Origin: DASWHK01 sp036398215
GTDB lineage: Bacteria > Acidobacteriota > UBA890
Assembly (NCBI GenBank): GCA_036398215.1
Contig: DASWHK010000215.1
Span: 1 to 13,993, forward strand
Length of the DNA stretch: 13,993 nt
Direction of reading: 5' to 3'
Under the pieces are notes generated by a model. It was not told where the DNA came from. It ran no database searches and worked only from the letters and a program-made list of their open reading frames with translations. This document shows, piece by piece, positions 1 through 6,957 of the stretch (positions within the stretch are counted from its first letter, which is position 1; each line of letters begins with the position of its first letter). Both the position numbers and the translations under genes were made by a program.

Positions 1-1
1 C

Positions 2-805
2 GACGTGCCCGGCATCATCGTCGCCTCGCCGGCGCGTGGCAGCGACGCCGTCGGCATGCTGCGCACCGCCCTGGCGCTGGCCAGGGTCGACGGCCGGGTC
101 GTCCTGTTCATCGAGCCGATCGCCCTGTATCGCACCCGCGATCTGTACGCGGACGGCGATGAGGGCTGGCTCGACGCCTTTCCGGCGCCCGGCGAGGCCG
201 TCAAGCTCGGCCGCGCCCGGGTGTACGGCGACGCGCCGGAGGACGGGGACCGGGGGCCGGCGCGCCAGGAAGCTGCGCAGTCACCCCGCGCGTACGGCGA
301 GCCGCCGGAGGGCGCGGACAGGGCGCTGACCATCGTGAGCTGGGCGAACGGCCTCTGGCGATCGCTGCGCGCCGCCCGCCGCCTGCGCGAGGAGCACGCC
401 ATCTTCGCGCGAGTGGTCGACCTGCGCTGGCTGCAGCCGTTCGATCTCGACACGCTGTGCGACGAGGCGGTCGCCAGCGGCCGGCTGCTGATCGTCGACG
501 AGGGGCGCAAGACCGGCGGGGTCAGCGAGGCGATCGTCGCCGCCCTGGTCGAGGAGCTGCCTCGTCGCGACGCCCCCCTTCCCCGTATCGTCCGCTACTG
601 CGGCGAGGACACCTATATCCCGCTGGGCCCCTCGTGGAAGTACGTCCTGCCCGACGAGGAGGGGATCATCGAGCGAGCGCTGGCGCTGGTCGAGCAGCCG
701 CGCCCGGCCATGCAGGAGCTCTTGGCACAGGAGCTCTCGGCACAGGAGCCCTCGGCGCAGGGACCCTCGACACAGGAGACCTCGGCGCAGGAGACGACCC
801 GGTGA
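2..805 (+). CDS. 2-oxoacid dehydrogenase E1 component, beta-subunit-type C-terminal part (5' truncated by window edge)
   Basis: This is the C-terminal half of a thiamine-diphosphate-dependent E1 beta (transketolase-like) protein. The reading frame is already open at base 2 and no true start is visible, so the GTG at 5 is internal. The end of the pyrimidine-binding domain is seen as PGIIVASPARGSDAVGMLR and VVLFIEPIALY. The transketolase C-terminal domain follows, with VVDLRWLQPFDLDTL and LLIVDEGRKTGGVSEAI (E1 beta usually reads DLRTLxPlD and lxVdEa..tGG). Such subunits pair with E1 alpha and lipoyl E2 to decarboxylate pyruvate or branched-chain 2-oxoacids in the cytoplasm; the substrate cannot be told from this part. 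Two oddities stand out. A roughly 30-residue insertion sits between GRARVYG and ALTIVSWANG and contains an imperfect in-frame duplication. The last 30 residues are a Gln/Glu/Ser-rich repeat tail absent from typical family members. Its stop overlaps the GTG of the next gene, so the two are probably coupled. Confidence 0.85.
   Translation, partial: DVPGIIVASPARGSDAVGMLRTALALARVDGRVVLFIEPIALYRTRDLYADGDEGWLDAFPAPGEAVKLGRARVYGDAPEDGDRGPARQEAAQSPRAYGEPPEGADRALTIVSWANGLWRSLRAARRLREEHAIFARVVDLRWLQPFDLDTLCDEAVASGRLLIVDEGRKTGGVSEAIVAALVEELPRRDAPLPRIVRYCGEDTYIPLGPSWKYVLPDEEGIIERALALVEQPRPAMQELLAQELSAQEPSAQGPSTQETSAQETTR
223..323 (+). repeat. Imperfect 32-bp direct repeat inside the E1 beta gene
   Basis: Two similar 32-base stretches begin at 223 and 292. 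Both open with GTACGGCGA and share a CGCCGGAGG-like core. They are offset by 69 bases (23 codons), so the frame is kept. They encode YGDAPEDGDR and YGEPPEGADR, within an insertion in the C-terminal domain. The pattern suggests a local duplication that has since diverged. Confidence 0.7.
713..802 (+). repeat. Six 15-bp tandem repeats at the 3' end of the E1 beta gene
   Basis: Six consecutive 15-base units start at 713, 728, 743, 758, 773 and 788. The consensus is CAGGAGCCCTCGGCA, with substitutions but no length change; the sixth unit is degenerate in its second half. They encode a QE(L/P/T)SA-type pentapeptide tail. The array ends exactly one base before the TGA stop. Five of the six units contain CAGGAG and the fourth has CAGGGA. 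The last unit supplies the Shine-Dalgarno sequence of the following gene. Confidence 0.85.
789..793 (+). promoter_or_regulatory. Ribosome binding site of the FabD-like gene, inside the last tandem repeat
   Basis: AGGAG lies 8 bases before the GTG start at 802. This supports the GTG over any earlier start. The gene start overlaps the upstream stop (GTGA at 802-805), the usual arrangement for translational coupling. Confidence 0.7.
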
Positions 806-1854
806 GCAAGGCCGCCGTCCTGCTCTGCCCGGGGCGCGGCAGCTACCGGGCGACCGAGCTGGGCTACCTGTCGCGCCCTGCCCCCGCGGAAGCGCGCGCC
901 CCCCTCGACGCCGCGATCGATCGCGCCGACGGCCTGCGCACGGCCCGCGGCGACCTGACGATCCGCGCCATGGACGGCTCGCCGAAGTTCCGCTCCGAGC
1001 TCTTCGCCGGCGAGAACGCCTCCGCCCTCACCTTCGCCTGCACGGCGTTCGACGCCCTCCGCCTCGATCGAACCGAGATCGAGCCGGTGGCGGTGGGGGG
1101 CAACAGCCTCGGCTGGTACTCGGCACTGTTCGTCGGCGGCGTCTTCGACCTCGACAATGGCTTCGAGCAGGTCGAGACCATGGGCGGCATGACCCGCCGC
1201 GGGCCGATCGGCGGCCAGGTCGTCTACCCGCTCGTCGACGACCGGTGGCGCCACGACGACGACCGGCGATCCGCCGTCGAATCCGCTCTGGAGGTCGTCG
1301 CGGCAGGCGGCGTGCGGGTGGGATGGTCGATCCGCTACGGCGGCTTCGCCGTCCTGTGGGCCGACGATGACGCCGTCGAGCCCCTGCTGGCCGCGCTCCC
1401 GGTGATCGAGCTGGGTGAGCGCAAGTATCCACTGCGCCTGCCCGACCACTCGGCATTCCACTCGCCGCTGATGGCGGCCGCCTCCGAGCGCGCCCTCGAC
1501 CAGCTCGCCGGTCTTCCGTGGCGCCAACCGGCCCTGCCGCTGATCGACGGCCGCGGTGCCCAGTGGCGGCCGCTGAGCTGCGATCCCGAAGAGCTTTGCC
1601 GCTACACGCTGGAGACTCAGGTCCTCACGACCTTCGATTTCGCGAGCACCGTGCGGGTGGCCCTGCACGAGTACGCGCCCGAGAGGCTGGTCCTGCTGGG
1701 CCCCGGAGACGCGCTCTTCTCGGCGGTCGCCCAGGTGCTGATCGCCGAGCGCTGGCAGGGCATAGACAGCCGCGAGGCGTTTCTCGAGCGCCAGCAAGAG
1801 GAGCCCTTCGTCCTCTCGATGGCCCGCGCCGAGCAGGCGGTGGTCAAGAGCTGA
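802..1854 (+). CDS. FabD-like acyl (malonyl) transferase with altered substrate pocket
   Basis: The product is 350 residues, near the roughly 310 of FabD (malonyl-CoA:ACP transacylase) but somewhat longer. GGNSLGWYSAL carries the nucleophile elbow with Ser102 (FabD has GHSLGEYSAL, Ser92). HSAFHSPLM provides His220 in the place of FabD His201, and LLGPGDALF matches the family's C-terminal GPG segment. The family moves acyl groups from CoA to the phosphopantetheine arm of an acyl carrier protein. Aligning without gaps from Ser102, the FabD malonate-binding Arg117 falls on Met127 (ETMGGM instead of xMRGxxM), so the acyl donor may not be a dicarboxylic CoA. The GTG start is chosen because it overlaps the upstream stop, has AGGAG at 8 bases, and leaves an N-terminus (SKAAVLLCPGRGS) that matches the first beta strand and glycine loop of the family. 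The coupling to a 2-oxoacid dehydrogenase subunit, which makes acyl-CoA, fits an acyl-transfer role, but that link is inference. Confidence 0.75.
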   Translation: MSKAAVLLCPGRGSYRATELGYLSRPAPAEARAPLDAAIDRADGLRTARGDLTIRAMDGSPKFRSELFAGENASALTFACTAFDALRLDRTEIEPVAVGGNSLGWYSALFVGGVFDLDNGFEQVETMGGMTRRGPIGGQVVYPLVDDRWRHDDDRRSAVESALEVVAAGGVRVGWSIRYGGFAVLWADDDAVEPLLAALPVIELGERKYPLRLPDHSAFHSPLMAAASERALDQLAGLPWRQPALPLIDGRGAQWRPLSCDPEELCRYTLETQVLTTFDFASTVRVALHEYAPERLVLLGPGDALFSAVAQVLIAERWQGIDSREAFLERQQEEPFVLSMARAEQAVVKS

Positions 1855-1928
1855 TTCGGGCGGCGCGCCGTATCGCGGTGGCTTAGTGCTCTGGCCCGGA
1901 AGTTCGCCTACGTATTCGCGGGTTCTGT
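1855..1928. other. Junction between the acyltransferase gene and the IS630 remnant
   Basis: No coding signal was seen in these 74 bases. The stretch beginning TAGTGCTCTGGCCCGG at about 1885 could be the outer end of the insertion sequence. No matching inverted copy is visible on the other side of the remnant, so the other end seems to be lost. Confidence 0.3.
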
Positions 1929-2738
1929 TCAGGCCGCCTGGGGATGTTGGCGGTGGCGGTCGAGGCGTGCGAGGAACTTCTTGAGCTTGGAGCGCGTGAA
2001 GTTCCACTCGAAGGGGGTCGCGATCTGTTGGAAGTAGTCCTGGAAGTCGAGGAGGCGCCGCTCGGCGATCTCCAAGTTGGGGAAGTCGTTGGGGGTCAGG
2101 ACCTTGCGTTGGACGATCGAGAAGTAGATCTCGACTTGGTTGAGCCAGAGGCGTGGACGGGCAAGTGAATCAGGCGCAAGGTGGGCCACTGCCCCTGGAG
2201 CCGACGAACGGACGCCGCACCGCGGTGGCTGGAGCCGTTATCGACGATCCAGAACACACGCCGGGCCGAGGCGTAGGGTTCAATGCTCATGACCTGATGG
2301 ACCAATCGTCCGAGCGGGACGATGCCCGTGCGGGACTCGCAGCGGCCGAAGACCTTCGCGCGGTGGCAGTCCCAGGCAGCCAGGCATTGCAGGGCGCCCG
2401 CGCGCTCGTACTCGTGCTCGACGCGCATCGCGCGAGCCTTCCCCGCAGGAAGGGTTGGGTGGCAGCGGCAACGGGCTTGCACGGAGGTCTTCTCGTCGGC
2501 CGAGATGACGTACTCGTCAGGCCGCAGAGGCTGATCCCGGAAGCGGCGCTGATACAAGTCGAGCACGACCGTGTGCCTTGGCCTCGAATCCAGGGTCGCG
2601 AGGGAAGATCCAGCTGCGATGCTGCCATGGCTTGATGGCATCCTCGATGCCTTCGGCAGCCATCAACACGATCCTGGCTCGCACCACATCACGATACGCC
2701 AACGTATATGTACGAGACCTGCTCTCGATGATCTTCAT
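1929..2738 (-). pseudogene. IS630-family transposase remnant (two frameshifts, internal deletion)
   Basis: Three reading frames must be joined to recover the protein. The N-terminal piece reads YRDVVRARIVLMAAEG, the start of the HTH region. It runs straight into AIKPWQHRSWIFPRDPGF, so the rest of the HTH and linker (of the order of 100 residues) is missing. Near 2567-2575 the frame shifts by one base into VLDLYQRRF and then ISADEKTSVQARCRC (first catalytic Asp, about 2496) and FWIVDNGSSHRG (second Asp, about 2241). Near 2146-2150 a one-base deletion shifts the frame again, from LPVHAS to WLNQVEIYFS, which holds the catalytic Glu at about 2131. The C-terminus ends at 1929. All three DDE residues are present but never in one frame. 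The element is therefore dead and old enough to have collected several lesions. Its family is clear from the DEKTSxQAR and WLNQVEIYFSIVQRK motifs. Confidence 0.88.
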
Positions 2739-2771
2739 CTCGGCGCCGCAGTAAGGACACAGCAGCGGGCG
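2718..2771 (-). pseudogene. Zinc-ribbon fragment, possibly from a different transposase
   Basis: Directly upstream of, and in frame with, the IS630 N-terminal piece the sequence reads RPLLCPYCGAEMKII. A CPxCGxxM(R/K)II zinc-ribbon ending is common near the C-terminus of IS91-type transposases and is not expected at the start of an IS630 transposase. It may be the tail of a second element broken by the IS630 insertion or deletion. The fragment is too short to assign with certainty, and it partly overlaps the presumed IS630 N-terminus. Confidence 0.35.
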
Positions 2772-2773
2772 GC

Positions 2774-3679
2774 TCAGCGCGACGATGGAAACAACGTTAC
2801 GCCGCCGTCGTCGATCCGTTTCTCCATGTGGGCGACGATCTTGTCGCGGCGCTCGAAGAGGGAATCGATCTCGTAGCGGCCTACGAGGCGGTTGAGGGCG
2901 TCATCGACGTCGGCCCGCTCCAGTGCGCGCAGGCGCTCCCAGAGGTCCTCCCGGACCCAGTTGATCTTGTCGAGGTTGCGGACGTCGGCGGTTCGCTGAA
3001 AGGCGCGCGTGTGATCGATCATCCACAGCTTCCAGCTTTCGCGATCGTAGAGCAGGTTGCCCTCGTTGCGGTCGACGTTGCCGATCAGGTCGTCGAACAA
3101 GTACATGGTCTGGACCTGCAAGCGGAACTCAACCTGGCGCCGCGGCCGGGCGCCCGACTCCCGGCGCTCCGGCTCGCCCATCGCGTTCTCGATCCAGAGC
3201 TGTACGGTGACGTTCTTGCCGGCGTGCCGCCGCCCCACGACGGGCGGAACGTTGTCGAGCCCGAGCAACTGCGCCATGTTGTAGGCGGCCGCCTCGTAGA
3301 TGCAGGAGTCGCGCAGGTTCATGAAGAAGCTGCCATCGGTCAACTGGACCCGTTGATAGGTCTCGTCAACGTCGCGGTAGGCGGCCCGAGCGCGCACGCC
3401 GTTTCTTTCCAGGATCACCTCGTGCGGGCGGGTGACGCCCACCGGGATGCGCCTCATCGAGACCACCTCGGCCTGGCGGAGGAACTCGAGGATCTCGTCG
3501 TCGCTCCCGAACGGCAGCGGCTGGCCGTCGGGGCCCAGAAAGGCCCGCTGCGCCGACGTTTCCTGGGAGGGTAGGGCGGCGGCCACCGGCAGCACGGCGA
3601 GCAGCAGCAGCCCGGCGATGCCGGCGACAGCGCGTGACAAAAAGTTCCTGTACGGCCCGCAGAGGCGACCGATGCTCAT
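2774..3679 (-). CDS. Secreted protein with atypical (PI3/4K- or FAM20-like) kinase core
   Basis: The product is 301 residues. The ATG at 3679 is chosen because AGGAG lies 8 bases upstream (3688-3692) and the N-terminus becomes a signal peptide: a basic start (MSIGRLCGPYRNFLSR), a hydrophobic core (AGIAGLLLLAVLPVAAA), then a likely cleavage before LPSQ. The mature part shows an alpha-helical N-lobe element, CIYEAAAYNMAQLLGLDNVPPVVGRR, then TMYLFDDLIGNVDRNEGNLLYD and KLWMIDHTRAF. Asp203 and Asn208 of GNVDRNEGN, with Asp222 of IDHTRAF, match the catalytic loop and metal-binding Asp of PI3/4-kinase-like and FAM20-like kinases (DRxxxN ... iDhxxaF). The ATP-lysine position may be Arg in AAYRDVDE. 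By inference it would phosphorylate something outside the cytoplasm, or it could be a degenerate binding protein. The gene has its own promoter and lies 163 bases downstream of the PD40 kinase gene. Confidence 0.65.
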   Translation of the reverse strand: MSIGRLCGPYRNFLSRAVAGIAGLLLLAVLPVAAALPSQETSAQRAFLGPDGQPLPFGSDDEILEFLRQAEVVSMRRIPVGVTRPHEVILERNGVRARAAYRDVDETYQRVQLTDGSFFMNLRDSCIYEAAAYNMAQLLGLDNVPPVVGRRHAGKNVTVQLWIENAMGEPERRESGARPRRQVEFRLQVQTMYLFDDLIGNVDRNEGNLLYDRESWKLWMIDHTRAFQRTADVRNLDKINWVREDLWERLRALERADVDDALNRLVGRYEIDSLFERRDKIVAHMEKRIDDGGVTLFPSSR

Positions 3680-3687
3680 GGGCCCGG

Positions 3688-3692
3688 CTCCT
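3688..3692 (-). promoter_or_regulatory. Ribosome binding site that fixes the start of the secreted kinase-like gene
   Basis: On the - strand this reads AGGAG, 8 bases before the ATG at 3679. An upstream ATG at 3787 in the same frame would add 36 residues ahead of the signal peptide and would lie upstream of the likely promoter. It is rejected as the start. Confidence 0.7.
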
Positions 3693-3717
3693 GGTGGACT
3701 GTGGTTGGATGCGGCCG

Positions 3718-3746
3718 AGTCTATTCCCGACCGGGCGTCGTGACAA
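3718..3746 (-). promoter_or_regulatory. Sigma70-type promoter of the secreted kinase-like gene
   Basis: On the - strand a -35 box TTGTCA (3741-3746, 5 of 6 match to TTGACA) is followed after exactly 17 bases by a -10 box TAGACT (3718-3723, 4 of 6). Transcription would begin near 3711, about 30 bases before the ATG. The call rests on the two hexamers and the ideal spacing only. Confidence 0.5.
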
Positions 3747-3770
3747 TGGGACGGGGCGACGGTGGTGACG

Positions 3771-3787
3771 GTGGCCATCGAGGCCAC
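3771..3787 (-). terminator. Hairpin between the PD40 kinase and the secreted kinase-like gene
   Basis: GTGGCC and GGCCAC form a perfect 6-bp stem with a 5-base loop. It lies 56 bases downstream of the PD40 kinase stop and just upstream of the candidate promoter of the next gene. There is no T-run after it on the - strand, so it is at best a weak or factor-assisted terminator. Confidence 0.3.
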
Positions 3788-3842
3788 GGAGGGGGGGAGG
3801 GGTGCCCGCCCCGCTATCGGCGCCGGGCGTCGCGCCGCAAGA

Positions 3843-6728
3843 CTACTGCCGCCGCAGCTCCATCACCCAGACATCGCTCTGCTGGTCGGCGATGACGAAG
3901 AACAAGTGCTCCCCGTCGGTGGCGAACTCGGAACGAGGAGACGGTCGGGCGGGATCGTCGAACTCGACCAGCACCCGGGGCTCGCCGCCGCCCACGGGCA
4001 CGGCCCAGAAACGCCCCGCGCCGTCGGCGCCCCTCCCTTTGAAATACACCGTCTGGCCGTCGGGCGACCAGTCGGCGAACCCCGCCGTCAGGCCGAAGGA
4101 CTCGTCGACGACCTGTCGTGGCGCTCCGCCCTCCGCGGGAACAAGCCACAGCCCACGTGCCCCTCGGGACTGCCCGGCCCGAGCGATCCAGAGACCGTCG
4201 GGTGACCATCGGGCGTTCCCGCCACCGTCGAAGGTAAGCTGCACCGGCTCCCCCCAGGGGGCGTCCCGGCCCGGTCGCGAGACGGTCCAGATCTCTTCGC
4301 GCCCGCTGTCGTCGAAACCCCAGGAGCGAAAGACCAGGCGATTCCCGTCCGGAGACCAATCGGCGTACAACTCCTGTGCCAGGCTGCTCGTTACCCGGCG
4401 TTCGCCGCCGCCGCTCGCCGGCATCACGTAGAGGTCGCGCTGGCCGTCGTTGCGAAAGGAGTGGAAGACGATCTCCTGGCCGTCGGGCGACCAGGAGGGG
4501 AGGAAATCGCCGCTCGGATGGCTGGTGAGCCGCTGTGGCCGCCCCTGAGGCCGACCTCCGGAGATCGCCACCCTGTAGATGTCCGAGTTCCCACCTTCTC
4601 CCTGGTCGGAGTCGAACGCCAGCCACTGACCGTCGGACGAAACACCGATGCCCTCGACCGTCTGGTTGCCGGTGGTGACGGGGACTGCCGCGGAAACCGA
4701 GACCGGGTTTCCATCTCGGGGAATCCGGATCGACCAGACGTTGGCGGAGTAGGCGAGCCTGGAATAGGCGAGGCGGGCACCGTCGGCGGAGACGGTGAGG
4801 GTGTGGACGTCAAGGCCCGTCGTCAGACGCCGCGGTGGGCCGGCGGGTGTGCCAGTGCCGCCGATGGGAACGACGTATACGTCGCGGGCGCCGTCCTTGT
4901 TGGAGACGAACAGCACGTGGCGCGAGTCGGGCAGCCAGGCCGGGCTGACGTTGCGGGTTCCGTCGTCGATCACCGGCACGGGATCACCTCCGGAGGCGGG
5001 GACGAGCCAGATCGAGCTGGGGGCGATGTTCAGTGCATACGCCGTGTTAAAGGTCTCGGCGTTGCCGGAGACGTAGCCGATCCACTCGCCATCGGGCGAC
5101 CAGCTCAGCGAGTGAGGCTCTGCGGCCTCGGCGATCGCCTCGGTCTCCCCGTCGACCAGGTTTCGCGTGTAGATACGCTCGGTCGTGCTTTCACCAGCCA
5201 GGCCGCCAAAAGGCTGCCCGCGGCTGACGAAGGCCAGGCGCTCCCCGTCCGGGGCCCAGGCAGCGCCCAGCGGTGTACCCTCCACCAGCGGCGCGGGCCC
5301 GGTGCCGCCGAGGGCGGGCACCACGTAGGTCGCTCCTTGGGACGTGAAGAGGATCCGCTCACCGTCGGGCGACCAGCGCGGCCAGCGATGGTCGCCCGGG
5401 AATCCCTCGGTCAGCGGGATTGCCTGGACCTCCGGCCCGGGGGCGATCTGGCGCACGTAGATGCGCAGCCGTCCGAGGGACCCCGCCGCGTAGGCCACCA
5501 TGGTGCCGTCGGGGGAGATTGCGGGGTGGATTTCCAGTCCGGGGTCTCGGCTGATCGGACGCGTGGCCTGCGGGGTGATCTGCAGGTCCCTGCGTCCACT
5601 CAGCAGCAGGGTAGCGAGGAGCGCCAGCAGCGCGATCGCGACAACCGCCGTGACGCCCCAGGCGAGCCTGACCAGCGGGCTCGGTGCGGCCGAAGGCGCT
5701 GCACCGCCCTGGGCGCTCACCGGCGCCAGCTCGCCGGACTCGACCTCCCGCTGCAGCTCGCCGAGATCGTTGCGCAGGTCGGCGGTGGTCTGATAACGGC
5801 GGCGCGGGTCCTTCTCGAGGCAGCGCTTGACGATGCGCCCGAGGTGGCGGGGCAGGTTGGGGTTCAGCTCGGTGACCGGGCGGGGCGTGTCCTTGATGAT
5901 CGAGGAGAGCACCGAGACCTTGGTTTCTCCCTCAAACGGCCGTTCGCCGGTTGCCATCTCGTAGAGCAGCACCCCGAGCGAGAAGATATCCGAGCGCGCA
6001 TCGAGCACCTTGCCCTCGGCCTGCTCGGGCGACATGTAGGCGACGGTGCCGAGGATCTTGCCCTCCTCGGTGAGCGGCTCGGCGGCGCTCGGCCCCACGG
6101 TCGGGGCCTCCGTGGGGCTTGCGTCCGCGGTGGCGCCGGCGCCTGCGACGGTCTCCACTCGCAGCTTCGCCAGGCCGAAATCCAGCACCTTGACCCTGCC
6201 TTCCCGGCTCACCATCACGTTGGCCGGCTTGAGATCACGGTGCAGGATGCCGCGCTCATGCGCCGCGGCGAGCGCATCGGCGAGCGGCACCGCCAGCTCG
6301 AAGAGGTGCGCAAGCGCCAGGCCGCCGCAAGGGATCACCGCCGAAAGCGGCGTTCCCTCCACCAGCTCCATCGTGAGGAAGTGCAGGGGACCTTCCCCTT
6401 CCCGTCGCCCTTTCCCTTCCTGTTCCCGTGTAGCTTTCCCCTCTCCTTCCCCTCTCCCGCCGAGGGTCTCCGGGCCGCCGGCCGCCTCGGGACGGGCCTC
6501 CTCGATCGAGTAGAGGACAACGATGTTGGGGTGGTTGAGCGCCGCGACGGCGCGGGCCTCCTGCTCGAAGCGGGCCAGGCGGGCGGCGTCCGCGGCGAAC
6601 TCCGCCGGCAGCACCTTCAGCGCCACCTCGCGGCCCAGCCGCGTGTCCTCGGCCCGGTACACCTCGCCCATGCCGCCGGCGCCCAGCGCCGCGACGATCT
6701 GGTAGTGGCCCAGCGAGCGGCCGATCAT
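3843..6728 (-). CDS. Membrane Ser/Thr protein kinase with C-terminal PD40 (TolB-like) propellers
   Basis: The product is 961 residues. The ATG at 6728 is chosen because GAGG precedes it by 4 bases and the protein then starts MIGRSLGHYQIVAALG, the usual beginning of these kinases; the in-frame ATG at 6872 adds unmatched sequence. The Hanks kinase domain spans about residues 8-290: glycine loop GAGGMGEV, Lys38 in VALKVL, HRDLKPAN with catalytic Asp165, DFG with Asp183, and YMSPEQ. A membrane helix lies at about 353-376 (LAWGVTAVVAIALLALLATL). The remainder carries about 12 PD40 motifs (WSPDGERILF, WSPDGEWIGY, WSPDGNRLVF and others), enough for two six-bladed propellers outside the membrane. The likely job is to sense an extracytoplasmic ligand and phosphorylate cytoplasmic targets; neither is known. 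One oddity is a charged 36-residue insertion at about 79-114, just before LHFLTMELVEG in the N-lobe, encoded by a polypurine tract. Confidence 0.92.
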   Translation of the reverse strand: MIGRSLGHYQIVAALGAGGMGEVYRAEDTRLGREVALKVLPAEFAADAARLARFEQEARAVAALNHPNIVVLYSIEEARPEAAGGPETLGGRGEGEGKATREQEGKGRREGEGPLHFLTMELVEGTPLSAVIPCGGLALAHLFELAVPLADALAAAHERGILHRDLKPANVMVSREGRVKVLDFGLAKLRVETVAGAGATADASPTEAPTVGPSAAEPLTEEGKILGTVAYMSPEQAEGKVLDARSDIFSLGVLLYEMATGERPFEGETKVSVLSSIIKDTPRPVTELNPNLPRHLGRIVKRCLEKDPRRRYQTTADLRNDLGELQREVESGELAPVSAQGGAAPSAAPSPLVRLAWGVTAVVAIALLALLATLLLSGRRDLQITPQATRPISRDPGLEIHPAISPDGTMVAYAAGSLGRLRIYVRQIAPGPEVQAIPLTEGFPGDHRWPRWSPDGERILFTSQGATYVVPALGGTGPAPLVEGTPLGAAWAPDGERLAFVSRGQPFGGLAGESTTERIYTRNLVDGETEAIAEAAEPHSLSWSPDGEWIGYVSGNAETFNTAYALNIAPSSIWLVPASGGDPVPVIDDGTRNVSPAWLPDSRHVLFVSNKDGARDVYVVPIGGTGTPAGPPRRLTTGLDVHTLTVSADGARLAYSRLAYSANVWSIRIPRDGNPVSVSAAVPVTTGNQTVEGIGVSSDGQWLAFDSDQGEGGNSDIYRVAISGGRPQGRPQRLTSHPSGDFLPSWSPDGQEIVFHSFRNDGQRDLYVMPASGGGERRVTSSLAQELYADWSPDGNRLVFRSWGFDDSGREEIWTVSRPGRDAPWGEPVQLTFDGGGNARWSPDGLWIARAGQSRGARGLWLVPAEGGAPRQVVDESFGLTAGFADWSPDGQTVYFKGRGADGAGRFWAVPVGGGEPRVLVEFDDPARPSPRSEFATDGEHLFFVIADQQSDVWVMELRRQ
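6387..6494 (-). repeat. Purine-biased low-complexity insertion in the kinase gene
   Basis: This 108-base stretch is an exact 36-codon insertion between EEA and LHFLTMELVEG. Related kinases normally run through this site with only a few residues. Bases 6391-6459 are almost purely C and T on the + strand, built of irregular CCCTTTCC-type blocks. They encode Glu, Gly, Lys and Arg (GEGEGK, EQEGKGRREGEG). The composition is unlike the rest of the gene and points to slippage growth. Confidence 0.75.
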
Positions 6729-6768
6729 CTCACCTCGGAGCCCGTTTCGTGTCCGGTGGATGGAGGGG

Positions 6769-6774
6769 ATTGTA
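6769..6774 (-). promoter_or_regulatory. Candidate -10 box of the PD40 kinase gene
   Basis: On the - strand this reads TACAAT (5 of 6 match to TATAAT), about 40 bases before the ATG at 6728. No convincing -35 box is seen at 16-18 bases upstream, so the promoter may depend on an activator or another sigma factor. Confidence 0.35.
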
Positions 6775-6957
6775 ACCACCAGAGCCCGCCGAGCTACAGG
6801 GGACATCCGCGCCGGCGCGCGGAAGCACCCGGAGAGACGGGTTGCTGAAGCTAGCGCCTCGGAGGCGGCCACCCCATCGGCGCGGCGGGAAGCTTCGGCC
6901 TCTGCCAGACGCCTCGCGTCGGCGATGAATCAGTACCCGCGGCGTACGATGATGTTT

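Noticed and set aside
1885..1945. Search for the matching terminal inverted repeats of the IS630 remnant
   Set aside because: A plausible outer end is seen on this side but no inverted partner near 2739-2790, so no element boundary can be claimed.
613..2007. A - strand frame opposite the acyltransferase
   Set aside because: It is antisense to a protein with clear FabD motifs, and its start lies within the IS630 remnant.
4461..6848. A long + strand open frame (about 795 codons) opposite the PD40 kinase
   Set aside because: It is antisense to a protein with unmistakable kinase and PD40 motifs, and its own translation shows no domain. High GC keeps the opposite frames open.
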